Below the pieces are notes generated by a model, which saw nothing but the letters and a program-made list of their open reading frames with translations, searched no databases and was not told where the DNA came from. From Acetoanaerobium pronyense (lineage in GTDB: Bacteria; Bacillota; Clostridia; Peptostreptococcales; Filifactoraceae), in assembly GCF_017874355.1 (NCBI RefSeq), contig NZ_JAGGLI010000003.1, forward strand, positions 1 to 64,000: 64,000 bases of DNA, given 5' to 3'. This document shows, piece after piece, positions 8,634-18,170 of the stretch (the stretch's first letter is position 1; every line of letters begins with the position of its first letter). The translations under genes and the position numbers were made by a program.

Positions 8634-9191
8634 TTAACCAATCCTCTCATAAAAACTAAGCTTTGATATAGAATAAGTCTTCTCTCTATATTTTTTTAAA
8701 TTTCCTATATTTTCATCTAATTCTTCTTTGATATCAGTTTCTATAATTAGTATCCCCTTAGATTTTAATAAGGATTTTTTTGATATTAATTTAAGCAAGT
8801 CAGTTATTTGACTCATATCATATGGCGGATCCATAAAAATATAGTCAAATTCGCCTTCTGAATTAGCAAGCTTATTTATAGAAGAATAAGCATCTTCTTC
8901 AAGTATCTTATAGGTTCCTCCAGAGAAATTACAGCTTGCTAAATTTTCTCTAGTAAGATTAATTGAGTCCTTGTCTTTGTCTACAAATACTACTTTTTCA
9001 GCCCCTCTAGAGTAGGCTTCTATCCCTATTGCTCCACTTCCACAGAATATATCTAAAAAGGTAGAATCCATAATCTCAGGACCTAGTATATTAAAAAGAG
9101 ATTCCTTCACTCTATCAAGTGTTGGTCGAATTTTATTATCTTTAGGAGCTTTAAGTTTTTTTCCTCTTCCTTTACCTGCAATTATCCTCAT
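8634..9191 (-). CDS. rsmD: 16S rRNA (guanine(966)-N(2))-methyltransferase
   Basis: This SAM-dependent enzyme methylates G966 of 16S rRNA. The SAM-binding motif FLDIFCGSGAIGIEA starts near residue 43, and the catalytic DPPY motif is in FMDPPYD near residue 121. The length of 185 residues is usual. The rsmD-coaD adjacency is common in bacteria and supports the assignment. It starts about 27 bases after recG and shares its direction. Confidence 0.95.
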   Translation of the reverse strand: MRIIAGKGRGKKLKAPKDNKIRPTLDRVKESLFNILGPEIMDSTFLDIFCGSGAIGIEAYSRGAEKVVFVDKDKDSINLTRENLASCNFSGGTYKILEEDAYSSINKLANSEGEFDYIFMDPPYDMSQITDLLKLISKKSLLKSKGILIIETDIKEELDENIGNLKKYREKTYSISKLSFYERIG

Positions 9192-9218
9192 CTATATTCC
9201 TTTCTATAAATACCTCTT

Positions 9219-11276
9219 TTAGTTAATAATTATACCATTTATTTGAGTCATTCTTAATTTTAATTCAGTTTTCATTGTAGAATTTTCTTTTCTTTCAAGC
9301 TTTGGATCATTTTCTATGATTTCATCTCCAATTTGTTGGGCAAGTTTTAAAACAGATTGATGCTTTGAGATGTCTGCAAGCTTAAACTCAGGTATTCCAT
9401 GTTGCCTTGTACCAAAAAGCTCTCCTTGACCTCTTAGAATCAAATCCTTTTGAGATATTTCAAATCCATCATTCGTAGAAACCATGGTTTTTATTCTTTC
9501 TTTAGTTACTTCATTCTTCCCTACATATACAAGGACACAATAAGATTGATACTCTCCTCTTCCTACTCTTCCCCTAAGCTGATGCAGCTGAGAAAGCCCA
9601 AACCTTTGAGAATCCTCAATTATCATAACAGATGCATTTGGAACATTAATACCAACTTCAATAACAGTTGTGGATACAAGTACATCTATGGAACCTTCTA
9701 AAAAGCTATCCATAATTTCTTGTTTTTCTTTTGCTTTCATTTTCCCATGAAGAAGTCCAATTTCATAATCTTTAAGATAATTGCTTTTAAGTGATTCATA
9801 AAGGTCCTGAGCAGACTTTAGGTCCATTTTTTCATTTTCTTCTATAAGAGGACATACTACATAAATCTGTCTGCCTTTATCAATTTCTTTTGCTGCAAAG
9901 GAATAGACATCATTTCTTTTTTTCTTTTCTACTGCATAGGTTTTTATAGGTTTTCTGCCTGATGGCATTTGATCGATTATGGATATATCTAAATCTCCAT
10001 GAACTATTAAAGCTAGAGTCCTTGGAATAGGTGTTGCAGTCATAACAATCATATCTGGTGTAAAGTCAGATTTCCCTAGAAGCTTTCCTCTTTGCCTCAC
10101 TCCAAACCTATGTTGCTCATCTGTGATTACAATTCCAAGGTTTTTAAAATCAACTTTGTCCTCTATAAGTGCATGAGTCCCTATAAGAATATCACACTCT
10201 CCATCTCTGATACTTTTGTATATTAGTTCCTTTTGTTTTTTCGTGGTGCTTCCTGTAAGCAGGTGTATAGTTAACCCTAATTCACAAAAGATCTCCTTCG
10301 CACTCTCATAATGCTGCTTGGCAAGAATTTCTGTAGGAGCCATCATAGCTCCTTGATATCCATTGAGGTAAGAATTATAGAGAGAAATAAAAGCTACTAT
10401 AGTTTTTCCAGATCCTACATCCCCTTGAACTAATCTTTGCATAGGAACTGGTCTTTTCATATCACTTAATATTTCCTTCACTACTTTTTCCTGGGCATCT
10501 GTTAGTTTAAAAGGTAGGTTTTTAATAAAATCTAAAAGCTTGGACTGATTTTTAAAGGATATCCCTTTTTCTATTTCTGTGATTCCTTTAACTACTTTAA
10601 GACCTAAATGCAAAATAAAAAATTCATCAAATACAAGTCTATATTTAGCTATTTTAATCAATATTGGATCCTTTGGAAAATGTATATTTTTTATAGCATC
10701 TCCAAGTCCGCATAATTTAAGTTTTTCCCTTAATTCTCCATCTAAGTATTCAAGGCTTTCCATATTTATTTCGTTTATAATCAATTTTAGAACTTTCAAA
10801 ATCTCATCATTTGAAAGCCCTCTTGTAAGTGGATAGACTGGATAAATACAACCTGTTTTTAATCTTGAACTATCAAACTCAAAGTCAGGAGATGTCATCC
10901 TTACCTTTCCAAACTCTCTTTTAGCTTTACCATAAGCCTTTATAGTTCTTCCAGTAATTAGTTTATTAGAAATATATTTATTGTTAAAGAAGGTTAATTC
11001 CCCAATATCATAGCCATCTCTAATGGTTACTTTTATTAGAGTCATCCCCTGTTTAGGTTTTTTTATTTCAAAGGATTGAATTATTCCTTTTATGGAAACC
11101 ATTTCTTCTTGACGAATCTCTGAGAGCCTTTTGAACATCCTTCTATCTTCATATCTTAAAGGATAATGATTTAATATATCTCTTATTGTGAAAATATTAA
11201 GCCTATTATATATAAGCTTTTTACGCTCTCCAATTCCTGGAATCACATCTATATATGAATCTAGCTTAATGTCCAT
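9219..11276 (-). CDS. recG: ATP-dependent DNA helicase RecG
   Basis: RecG is a branch-migrating helicase that remodels stalled replication forks and recombination intermediates. An N-terminal wedge OB-fold domain (about residues 60-150) is followed by superfamily 2 helicase motifs: Walker A GDVGSGKT near 285, DEQH near 387, TATPIPRT near 415 and the motif VI region QLRGRVGRGE near 575. The length of 685 residues is normal. AGAGAGGT precedes the ATG at good spacing. It lies after the fakA terminator and heads recG-rsmD-coaD; no separate promoter was found in the short gap. Confidence 0.97.
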   Translation of the reverse strand: MDIKLDSYIDVIPGIGERKKLIYNRLNIFTIRDILNHYPLRYEDRRMFKRLSEIRQEEMVSIKGIIQSFEIKKPKQGMTLIKVTIRDGYDIGELTFFNNKYISNKLITGRTIKAYGKAKREFGKVRMTSPDFEFDSSRLKTGCIYPVYPLTRGLSNDEILKVLKLIINEINMESLEYLDGELREKLKLCGLGDAIKNIHFPKDPILIKIAKYRLVFDEFFILHLGLKVVKGITEIEKGISFKNQSKLLDFIKNLPFKLTDAQEKVVKEILSDMKRPVPMQRLVQGDVGSGKTIVAFISLYNSYLNGYQGAMMAPTEILAKQHYESAKEIFCELGLTIHLLTGSTTKKQKELIYKSIRDGECDILIGTHALIEDKVDFKNLGIVITDEQHRFGVRQRGKLLGKSDFTPDMIVMTATPIPRTLALIVHGDLDISIIDQMPSGRKPIKTYAVEKKKRNDVYSFAAKEIDKGRQIYVVCPLIEENEKMDLKSAQDLYESLKSNYLKDYEIGLLHGKMKAKEKQEIMDSFLEGSIDVLVSTTVIEVGINVPNASVMIIEDSQRFGLSQLHQLRGRVGRGEYQSYCVLVYVGKNEVTKERIKTMVSTNDGFEISQKDLILRGQGELFGTRQHGIPEFKLADISKHQSVLKLAQQIGDEIIENDPKLERKENSTMKTELKLRMTQINGIIIN

Positions 11277-11290
11277 TTGTACCTCTCTTT

Positions 11291-11320
11291 TACAGAAAAA
11301 AAGGAAACCTAGGTTTCCAT
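11291..11320 (-). terminator. Terminator after fakA
   Basis: The perfect 16-base palindrome GGAAACCTAGGTTTCC (11303-11318) can fold as a six-pair stem with CTAG loop and is followed on the minus strand by a run of seven Ts. Confidence 0.7.
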
Positions 11321-11356
11321 TTTTACATTACCAATTTGGGTTTTCCCAGCACAAAT

Positions 11357-12991
11357 TTATTCTACTGATATTATATAATAATATAGCGGCTGGCCACCTT
11401 CATATAATTCCACATCTATATCTGAGTATTCGTCTTGGAGAGTCTCAAGTAACTCTTCTGCCTCTTTTTTGTCTACATCGCTTCCATAAAATAGACTTAC
11501 TATTTCAGAGTCTTCATCAATTAATGCTTCTAACAGCTCTTTTGTAACTTCAGAAACAATGCTTCCTGATGCAACTATTTCCTTTTCTCCAATTCCTATT
11601 ATGTCATCTTTTTTAATATCTCTGCCGTTAGATACAGTATCTCTTACTGCATATGTCACCTGTCCAGTTTTAACAAGTTCTATAGATTCTTTCATCGAAT
11701 TTTCATTTTCTAAAAAATCTCCCTGAAGGCTCATGTTCATAAGAGCCTGAAAACCCTGAGGAATGGTTTTAGTAGGTATTACAGCTATGGTTTTTTCACT
11801 GATTTCTTTTGCTTGATTAGCTGCCATTATAATATTACTGTTGTTTGGAAGAATAAAGATTTTGTCAGCATCTATCTTTTCTATGGCTTCAAGGAAATCT
11901 TTTGTACTTGGATTCATAGTTTGACCACCTTCTATAATGTGGTCAACTCCAAAGTCCTTCATTATTTGGCTGATTCCGCTCCCCATGGCTACAGATATAA
12001 TTCCAAAATTCTTTTCTATAACATTCTCTATTTTAGGCTGTTCCTTCGAAGATTGATTTTGAGTTAGTCTTTCTTCGTGCTGCATTCTCATGTTTTCAAT
12101 TTTTATTCTATCTAAATTTCCATACTTGATTCCTTTTTCCATTACTTCACCAGGATTATTTGTATGGATGTGAACCTTTATCAGACCGTCATCTCCTACA
12201 ACTATAAGAGAATCTCCAAAGCCTTCAATTTCATCTTTAAAATCATCTGGAGACACTAAATCGGTGTTCACCATAAATTCAGTACAGTATCCAAATTCTA
12301 ACTCTCCTTCAAATATATGGATATCTTCCTCAGCGAATAAGCTCTCCTTTTGTATCTTATCTTTATCTATGCTTACAGGTTCTCCTATAAAGGCCATATA
12401 CATGCCTTCAAAGAACACCACAAAGCCCTTCCCTCCTGAATCAACTACATTAGCATCCTTAAGAGCCTTTAAAAGCTCTGGAGTGTTATTTAGAGAGTGA
12501 TTTGACTTATCTATAAGTTTTTCTAAAAAAATCTTCATATCCACTTCATTTTTATAGGTTTTCATGGCATATTCTGCAGTTTCTCTTACTACAGTTAAAA
12601 TGGTTCCCTCTACAGGCTTGATAACTGCCTTGTAAGCCACCTCTCTCGCTGAATCAAGAGCTAAAGCCAGGTCTTCTATATTTATTTCTTTTTTTCCTTC
12701 TATTGATTTTGCAAATCCCCTTAGAAGTTGTGAAAGTATTACCCCAGAGTTTCCTCTAGCTCCCATAAGAGAGCCTTTTGTTATTGCTTTTCCAACGGAA
12801 GATATGTCTGATACCTCTGATTTTTCAAGCTCTTTTACTGCCGATTCTATGGTAAGAGACATATTTGTCCCTGTATCACCGTCTGGAACAGGGAACACAT
12901 TTAATTTATCTATAAGATTTTTTTCTTTAATTAGATTATTTGCACCCGAAATAATCATATCTTTTAATAAAATCGCATCTATACTATTCAT
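11357..12991 (-). CDS. fakA: Fatty acid kinase catalytic subunit (DAK2-domain protein, YloV family)
   Basis: FakA phosphorylates fatty acids held by a DegV-type FakB protein, feeding exogenous fatty acids into phospholipid synthesis. The N-terminal DAK2 kinase domain shows the nucleotide and metal motif PVPDGDTGTNMSLT near residue 35 and GARGNSGVILSQ near 77. A central domain and a C-terminal DegV-like domain follow. The length of about 545 residues is typical. I chose the ATG at 12991; a TTG at 13000 lies too close to the AGGAGG site. It is cotranscribed with the Asp23-family gene, the usual neighbour. Confidence 0.92.
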   Translation of the reverse strand: MNSIDAILLKDMIISGANNLIKEKNLIDKLNVFPVPDGDTGTNMSLTIESAVKELEKSEVSDISSVGKAITKGSLMGARGNSGVILSQLLRGFAKSIEGKKEINIEDLALALDSAREVAYKAVIKPVEGTILTVVRETAEYAMKTYKNEVDMKIFLEKLIDKSNHSLNNTPELLKALKDANVVDSGGKGFVVFFEGMYMAFIGEPVSIDKDKIQKESLFAEEDIHIFEGELEFGYCTEFMVNTDLVSPDDFKDEIEGFGDSLIVVGDDGLIKVHIHTNNPGEVMEKGIKYGNLDRIKIENMRMQHEERLTQNQSSKEQPKIENVIEKNFGIISVAMGSGISQIMKDFGVDHIIEGGQTMNPSTKDFLEAIEKIDADKIFILPNNSNIIMAANQAKEISEKTIAVIPTKTIPQGFQALMNMSLQGDFLENENSMKESIELVKTGQVTYAVRDTVSNGRDIKKDDIIGIGEKEIVASGSIVSEVTKELLEALIDEDSEIVSLFYGSDVDKKEAEELLETLQDEYSDIDVELYEGGQPLYYYIISVE

Positions 12992-13010
12992 TTTTTCCAA
13001 AGACCTCCTG

Positions 13011-13367
13011 CTACTTTTGAACTCTTACGCCTTGAACGTTTATGTCTACTCTGCTTACTTTTAAGCCCGTTTGAGTTTCAATATAATATTTTACTCTATC
13101 TATGATATTATCTGCAACTACAGAGATTTTTGTTCCATATTGTATGATAACGAAGAGCTCTACCTTGATTGAATCTTCTTCTATATCAACTTTTACTCCC
13201 TTAGTTGTATTAGTTCCATGAAGAAGCTCCACGATTCCAGTAGATTTATTTTTGGAAGCCATACCCACAAGACCATAACATTCCATCGCTGCCTGACTTG
13301 CTATTTTTGCCACAACTTCTTTATCTATAACTATGTTTCCGTTTTCATTAGATATTATAGCCGACAT
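13011..13367 (-). CDS. Asp23/Gls24 family envelope-stress protein (YloU type)
   Basis: The protein (118 residues from the chosen start) belongs to the Asp23/Gls24 family: NGNIVIDKEVVAKIASQAAMEC at the N terminus split over a helix-strand pattern, a VKVDIEEDSIKVELF strand pair and an IDRVKYYIE helix. Family members are linked to membrane or envelope homeostasis; the exact role here is unknown. The start is the ATG at 13367 because GGAGGA lies 7 bases upstream; the open frame extends to a GTG at 13382 that overlaps that site. It heads the fakA operon. Confidence 0.88.
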   Translation of the reverse strand: MSAIISNENGNIVIDKEVVAKIASQAAMECYGLVGMASKNKSTGIVELLHGTNTTKGVKVDIEEDSIKVELFVIIQYGTKISVVADNIIDRVKYYIETQTGLKVSRVDINVQGVRVQK

Positions 13368-13444
13368 TTTTATCCTCCTCACGGTTAGTATAGAGACAAT
13401 AATAATTTTCTAAAATATTTCAAAGCCTCTTTTTCTCTTATAAT

Positions 13445-13473
13445 ATTCTATATTATATAGCGATTTTATTCAA
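13445..13473 (-). promoter_or_regulatory. Promoter of the Asp23-fakA operon
   Basis: The minus strand has -35 TTGAAT (13468-13473), 17 bases, and -10 TAGAAT (13445-13450). It diverges from the rpmB promoter. Confidence 0.6.
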
Positions 13474-13491
13474 GTAAATTTGACCTTCCTA

Positions 13492-13520
13492 TTGCAATCG
13501 TAATGTCTGTGTGGTAATAT
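13492..13520 (+). promoter_or_regulatory. rpmB promoter
   Basis: The plus strand has -35 TTGCAA (13492-13497), 17 bases, and -10 TAATAT (13515-13520). Confidence 0.65.
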
Positions 13521-13567
13521 AATATTTGTTTTTATTATACGATTTCATTTATGAGGAGGTGTTTGAA

Positions 13568-13759
13568 TTGGCAAGAGTTTGCGAGGTATGCAATAAAGGA
13601 AGAATAAGCGGTAACCAAGTAAGCCATTCAAATCGTCATACAAAAAGAACTTGGGCTCCTAACCTTAGAAGCGTAAAAGCTATAGTAGCGGGATCTCCAA
13701 AGAGAATAAAAGTATGCACAAGATGTTTACGTTCTGGAAAAGTAGAAAGAGCAATTTAA
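13568..13759 (+). CDS. rpmB: 50S ribosomal protein L28
   Basis: L28 is a small protein of the large ribosomal subunit. The sequence has two CxxC pairs, CEVC (residues 5-8) and CTRC near residue 51, so it is the zinc-ribbon form. HTKRTWAPNL in the middle is typical. The start is a TTG at 13568: GGAGGT ends 7 bases upstream and the protein begins MARVCEVC, matching other L28 proteins; the frame is open to an ATG at 13526, inside the leader. It is a single-gene unit with its own promoter and terminator, divergent from the neighbouring operon. Confidence 0.97.
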   Translation: MARVCEVCNKGRISGNQVSHSNRHTKRTWAPNLRSVKAIVAGSPKRIKVCTRCLRSGKVERAI

Positions 13760-13772
13760 TTACAGAAAAATA

Positions 13773-13816
13773 GCTTGAAACTCGTAATATTATACATAGT
13801 TTCAAGCCATTTTTAT
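13773..13816. terminator. Bidirectional terminator between rpmB and thiN
   Basis: A perfect ten-base stem GCTTGAAACT (13773-13782) / AGTTTCAAGC (13798-13807) has A-rich sequence on the left and T-rich on the right, so it can serve rpmB (plus) and the thiN operon (minus). Confidence 0.75.
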
Positions 13817-13835
13817 TTTTTGTCTATTTTTATAT

Positions 13836-14480
13836 TTAGTCCCTTGATTCAATAGCTATTAAAATCCCTTTTTTTGCGATTACTCTAGGTGATTTAGATA
13901 CTACTACATTAGATATGCATCTAGATGATCCTACTTTTAATGTATAGTTATTTAAAGGATATTTGAACCCTTCAAGGGTGATTCCACTAACCTCTCCTCC
14001 AAATGCTATAAAGGAAAGAGTTTCCTCAGGTTCTACTCTAAGTTCATTTATCCCTTCCTTTAGGAGATACATCTTGTTTTTCTCATCCAGTATAGTAAGA
14101 TCTACCAAATTATCCCTTGCATAGAAAAGAAGTCCTATATTTCCAAGCATATGATCAATTCTATCTCCAAAGGCTCCAAGAAGTATCATTTTTGTAAAAC
14201 CCTTTTCTTTTGCGAAATCTATAGCAATTTCAGTATCTGTCTGATTTTTTTCCTTAGGATGAAGCAAGACATGTTTGCCTTTATTCTTAAAATATAAAAG
14301 AACCTCATCTTTAATCGAATCCATATCACCTACAATATAATCTGGAGATATTTCCATATCATATAGAGAGTTGCATCCCCCATCTACCCCAATAGATAAT
14401 GAGCAGCTAAGAGCTAACTCTTTATAAAAATCTATGTCATTAAATTGTCCGTTTGCAAAAATGCAGGCTGTATTTTCCAT
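13836..14480 (-). CDS. thiN: Thiamine pyrophosphokinase
   Basis: The enzyme transfers pyrophosphate from ATP to thiamine, giving thiamine pyrophosphate. The N-terminal catalytic domain shows GVDGGCNSLYD near residue 32, GDMDSI near 50 and KNQTDTEIAI near 79, followed by LLGAFGDRIDH near 101. The C-terminal thiamine-binding domain has the family-like segment G-S-SRCISN. The length of 214 residues is usual. It is the last gene of the prkC-rsgA-rpe-thiN run, a common order in Firmicutes. Confidence 0.94.
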   Translation of the reverse strand: MENTACIFANGQFNDIDFYKELALSCSLSIGVDGGCNSLYDMEISPDYIVGDMDSIKDEVLLYFKNKGKHVLLHPKEKNQTDTEIAIDFAKEKGFTKMILLGAFGDRIDHMLGNIGLLFYARDNLVDLTILDEKNKMYLLKEGINELRVEPEETLSFIAFGGEVSGITLEGFKYPLNNYTLKVGSSRCISNVVVSKSPRVIAKKGILIAIESRD

Positions 14481-14486
14481 ATTTAT

Positions 14487-15143
14487 TTAACCCTCAGAGT
14501 TTTTTCTAAATAGCTTCACGGTATTTTCTATATCATTGGTTCCAAATATTGCCGATCCTGCTACCACAACATTTGCTCCTGCATCTACTACAAGTTTTAC
14601 ATTATCAGGAGTTATTCCTCCATCTACTTGAATTTCAAGATTTTTATTTTCTTGATCTGCCATAGCTTTGATTTCTTTTATTTTAGGAATCATAGTATCT
14701 ATAAACTTTTGTCCTCCAAAACCTGGATTCACAGTCATAATAAGCACCATATCTATATCTTTTATAACATGTTTCAGTGTTTCTACAGGTGTAGAAGGAT
14801 TGAGAGAGACTCCTGCTTTTTTACCTAATGCCTTTATAGCCTGAATAGTTCTATGAAGATGAACAGCGGCTTCTTGATGTACGGTGATTATGTCTGCTCC
14901 AGCATTTGCAAAGTCTTCAATATATTTGTCCGGATCTTCTATCATCAAATGGACATCAAATGTCATATTACATCTATTTCTTAGGCTTTTTACAACAAGT
15001 GGACCTATTGTGATATTAGGTACAAAATGTCCATCCATAACATCTATATGAAGATATTCACATCCTGCAGCTTCTACTTTTTTTACATCTTCAAGCAGTG
15101 CTGCAAAATCTGCTGAGAGGATTGATGGTGCTAACTTTATCAT
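14487..15143 (-). CDS. rpe: Ribulose-phosphate 3-epimerase
   Basis: The enzyme interconverts ribulose 5-phosphate and xylulose 5-phosphate in the pentose phosphate pathway. TIM-barrel motifs are clear: APSILSADF at the N terminus, HIDVMDGHFVPN near residue 32 with metal-binding His and Asp, NPGFGGQKF near 142, and VDGGI near 175. The length of 218 residues is normal. It is one base from rsgA and six from thiN, so cotranscribed. Confidence 0.96.
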   Translation of the reverse strand: MIKLAPSILSADFAALLEDVKKVEAAGCEYLHIDVMDGHFVPNITIGPLVVKSLRNRCNMTFDVHLMIEDPDKYIEDFANAGADIITVHQEAAVHLHRTIQAIKALGKKAGVSLNPSTPVETLKHVIKDIDMVLIMTVNPGFGGQKFIDTMIPKIKEIKAMADQENKNLEIQVDGGITPDNVKLVVDAGANVVVAGSAIFGTNDIENTVKLFRKNSEG

Positions 15144-15144
15144 T

Positions 15145-16038
15145 CTAGTATCTCCTTTTTTTTGATTCTTTTATTTCCCCTAGAAGCTGAATATAACTTT
15201 CATATCGCTCCAAGGAAATTTCATTTTTTGAAACAGCATCTTTCACCATGCAGCCAGGTTCGTTTTCATGAATACACTTGAATCCAAATTTACAGTCATG
15301 GTCATATTCGTGAAATTCTATAAAATATTCTTTTAGCTCAGTATCTTCAAGTATTTCAAGTGTAAGGGAACTAAATCCAGGAGTATCTGCAACAAGAGAG
15401 TCCTTATCTATTTCTATGAGCTGAGCAAATCTTGTAGTATGTCTTCCTTGACCAGATTTTTGACTTATATCAGAGGTTTTCAGCTTTAAATTTTCATCTA
15501 TTTGGTTTATTAAACTTGATTTTCCTGCCCCAGAAGGTCCAGCAACTACAGTTACATTTCCTTTAAGCTCAATTTTTAGCTCTTCAATGCCTGTTCCAAG
15601 CTTTGAGCTAACTGGAATAACCTTATAGCCCGCTCTTTGATATATAGCCATTTTATCCCTGTAATCAGCTTCGTCTAATAGGTCTATTTTATTAAAACAT
15701 ATTATTATTTCAAGACCTTCCCTCTCAGCCAAAACAATAAACCTATCTATTAATGAAAAATTAGGGTCAGGGGTTTTTACTGCAAATACAAGCACTGCTT
15801 TAGTTACATTAGAAATAGGAGGTCTAATGAGGAAGTTTTTTCTTTCTAAAACTTCCTCGATCATTCCCTTTTGGGATTTTTCATCTGTTATAGAGATATA
15901 AACATTGTCTCCAACTACCGGAGTAATATTTTCTTTTCTTAAGATTCCACGTCCCTTACATTCGTATACTTTTAAGTTTTTATCATCTTTTACATAATAA
16001 AAACCAGATAGCGCTCTTATTATCTTTCCCGGTATCAT
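15145..16038 (-). CDS. rsgA: Ribosome small subunit-dependent GTPase A
   Basis: RsgA is a circularly permuted GTPase that assists late 30S assembly. An N-terminal OB-fold is followed by the permuted G motifs: FNKIDL (G4) near residue 115, GPSGAGKSSLIN (G1) near 165 and DTPGFSS (G3) near 215. The C-terminal zinc knuckle has cysteines and histidine in CKFGFKCIH...C. The start is the ATG at 16038, with GGGGGA 4 bases upstream; the open frame begins at a TTG inside that ribosome site. It is linked with prkC and stp, a conserved grouping. Confidence 0.95.
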   Translation of the reverse strand: MIPGKIIRALSGFYYVKDDKNLKVYECKGRGILRKENITPVVGDNVYISITDEKSQKGMIEEVLERKNFLIRPPISNVTKAVLVFAVKTPDPNFSLIDRFIVLAEREGLEIIICFNKIDLLDEADYRDKMAIYQRAGYKVIPVSSKLGTGIEELKIELKGNVTVVAGPSGAGKSSLINQIDENLKLKTSDISQKSGQGRHTTRFAQLIEIDKDSLVADTPGFSSLTLEILEDTELKEYFIEFHEYDHDCKFGFKCIHENEPGCMVKDAVSKNEISLERYESYIQLLGEIKESKKRRY

Positions 16039-16053
16039 TAAATCCCCCAATCA

Positions 16054-18054
16054 TTAAAAATCAACTCTTTGCCTTGCATAAGAAACTGAGTCCGCAAATA
16101 TCTCATATTCTTTGCTTTCCCCAGCTTTTCCTATAAGATCCACTGCAAGAACTCCGTTTAGGTCTGCTGGTACTATGACTTGATCATATACTATTGCACC
16201 TGTAGTTAAGTCCTTAATTTGTATTGCTACAGAATCCTTTTCAGGAAGAACAATTGTAAGCCTCATATTTCTTGTAGCAGGCTCCTCAATCCTTTCGATT
16301 CTATTGATGATAAGACTAATCTCGCTTCCTTGCTTTGCCTGAGTATTCGCCCTTGGTGTTTGAGATAAGACTGTACCATCAGGTTTGTCCTTATCTTCAT
16401 TGTAACCCACATCACCAAGTACAAAGTTTCCAAGACTGCCTTTTGCCTCATCAAGATTTTTGCCTATAAGTTCTGGAACTACTTCCAGTATCTCCTCAGG
16501 ACCTTTGCTTACAACTAGTCTCACTTGGCTTCCCTCAGATACCTCTTCCCCTCTAGATGGTCTTTGCTCTAAAACTGTCTCCTCAGAGTCACTTGAGTTC
16601 CTATATTCAACTATTTCTTCAAGTCCTAGAGCCTCAAGTACCTCTATTGCTTCAGCTAGAGTCCCTCCTATTAAATTTGGAATTTCTACAAGCTCTTCTC
16701 TTTCTTTTGATATAAATATTTCAATTTCATGTCCTTCTTTTACCTTAATTCCTTCTCCAGGATCTTGTCTCATTACAGTTCCAGGAGCATATCTTGAGTT
16801 TTCTTCCTCTCCTACAAACTTCACTATAAGGCCTAGATTTTCTGCTTTTTCCTTTGCCTGATCTTCAGTAAGACCAAGAAGAGAAGGGGTCTCTATAGAG
16901 CTTGATCTAAAGCTAAATATATTTGAAGGGAAAAAGTCTGGACCTGCAAATACAAAAAATACCCCTAGAAACACTAGTGAAGCTATTAATGCCGAAACTA
17001 TTGCAAATATAGTCATCGACTTTGATACTTTTTTTCTTTTTTTCGGTGTAGAGACTTTTTTATTTTTTTTCAATACCTTATTCTCCTCAGCGATATACTC
17101 TTCAAGGTCATCTTCCTCATATTCATCTTCTTCATATTGATCATCTTTAAAACTTTGAATCTGGTCTCTTCCAAATAGTATTTTTTTAGTTTCAAATTCC
17201 TTTTCTTCTTCATTGTTTTGAAAATTGTTTATTGGTCTATCTTTTTCTATATTATTTATATCCATAACTATACTCAAAACATCTAAGTATCTTTTATCGA
17301 GACTTCTTTGAGTCATTTTAAGTATTAGAGCTTTAGTTCCTTCAGATATTTCCCCTTCCATTTCCTTGGGAATTTCTACTCGTGAATGTAAATGCTTTAA
17401 AGCTATGTTTACTGGAGTATCCCCATTGAAAGGAAGAGTCCCAAATAGAAGTTCATAAAGTACTATTCCAAGAGAATATATATCACTCCTCTCATCCATG
17501 TATCCCCCCCTTGCCTGCTCTGGAGAAAAATAATGTACTGAACCTATTGCATCTCCTACAGTTGTTATGGTTGAGGATGTAGCTGCCTTTGCTATACCAA
17601 AGTCCGCAACCTTTACAAGACTATCCTTTGTAACCATTATATTATGGGGCTTTATGTCCCTATGAATTATTTTTTTACTATGTGCTTCTGATAGTGCCAT
17701 CGCAATTTGCTTTATAATTTTAAGAGCTCTTTTTTCAGGCATTTTTCCTTCTTTTTTTATTAAATCCTTTAAATTTTCACCTTCTATATATTCCATTACG
17801 ATATAAGAAACATTATCTTCTTGACCTACATCATAAACATTAACTATATTAGGATGATTCAAACTAGCAGCCGCTTGAGCTTCATTTTTAAACTTCATTA
17901 AAAATTCTTCATCTTCTATAAATTCATTTTTCAGGACTTTAATTGCTACTATTCTGTTGAGGATTTTGCATCTGGCTTTATAAACCTCAGCCATACCACC
18001 CTCTCCTATTTTCTCAAGCAGCTCATATCTATTTCCTAATAATTTACCTATCAC
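16054..18054 (-). CDS. prkC: Serine/threonine protein kinase with PASTA domains
   Basis: This is a membrane kinase that senses peptidoglycan or lipid II fragments. The cytoplasmic kinase domain (about residues 8-270) has the glycine loop GEGGMAEVYKA, catalytic HRDIKPHN and DFGIAKA. A very acidic, then basic, linker (about 300-340) leads to one membrane helix (about 343-370). Outside are three PASTA repeats (about 385-595) and a beta-rich C-terminal tail of about 70 residues. The start is a GTG. It follows the phosphatase gene stp, its usual partner, with a 116-base gap where I could not place a convincing promoter. Confidence 0.96.
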   Translation of the reverse strand: MIGKLLGNRYELLEKIGEGGMAEVYKARCKILNRIVAIKVLKNEFIEDEEFLMKFKNEAQAAASLNHPNIVNVYDVGQEDNVSYIVMEYIEGENLKDLIKKEGKMPEKRALKIIKQIAMALSEAHSKKIIHRDIKPHNIMVTKDSLVKVADFGIAKAATSSTITTVGDAIGSVHYFSPEQARGGYMDERSDIYSLGIVLYELLFGTLPFNGDTPVNIALKHLHSRVEIPKEMEGEISEGTKALILKMTQRSLDKRYLDVLSIVMDINNIEKDRPINNFQNNEEEKEFETKKILFGRDQIQSFKDDQYEEDEYEEDDLEEYIAEENKVLKKNKKVSTPKKRKKVSKSMTIFAIVSALIASLVFLGVFFVFAGPDFFPSNIFSFRSSSIETPSLLGLTEDQAKEKAENLGLIVKFVGEEENSRYAPGTVMRQDPGEGIKVKEGHEIEIFISKEREELVEIPNLIGGTLAEAIEVLEALGLEEIVEYRNSSDSEETVLEQRPSRGEEVSEGSQVRLVVSKGPEEILEVVPELIGKNLDEAKGSLGNFVLGDVGYNEDKDKPDGTVLSQTPRANTQAKQGSEISLIINRIERIEEPATRNMRLTIVLPEKDSVAIQIKDLTTGAIVYDQVIVPADLNGVLAVDLIGKAGESKEYEIFADSVSYARQRVDF

Positions 18055-18170
18055 TTTTTCACCATCTTTCTAAATCGATGCTCTCAACTAAATATTCTAG
18101 AGGTTATTATGTCCATTTTTTGTATAGTTATAAGAGCTAGATTATAGTATAAATCAATATAGTATATTTT

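Noticed and set aside
11188-11547. 119-residue plus-strand frame
   Set aside because: It spans the recG-fakA boundary and a terminator on the opposite strand, with no ribosome site or family motif.
16460-16861. 133-residue plus-strand frame
   Set aside because: It is antisense to the PASTA repeats of prkC.
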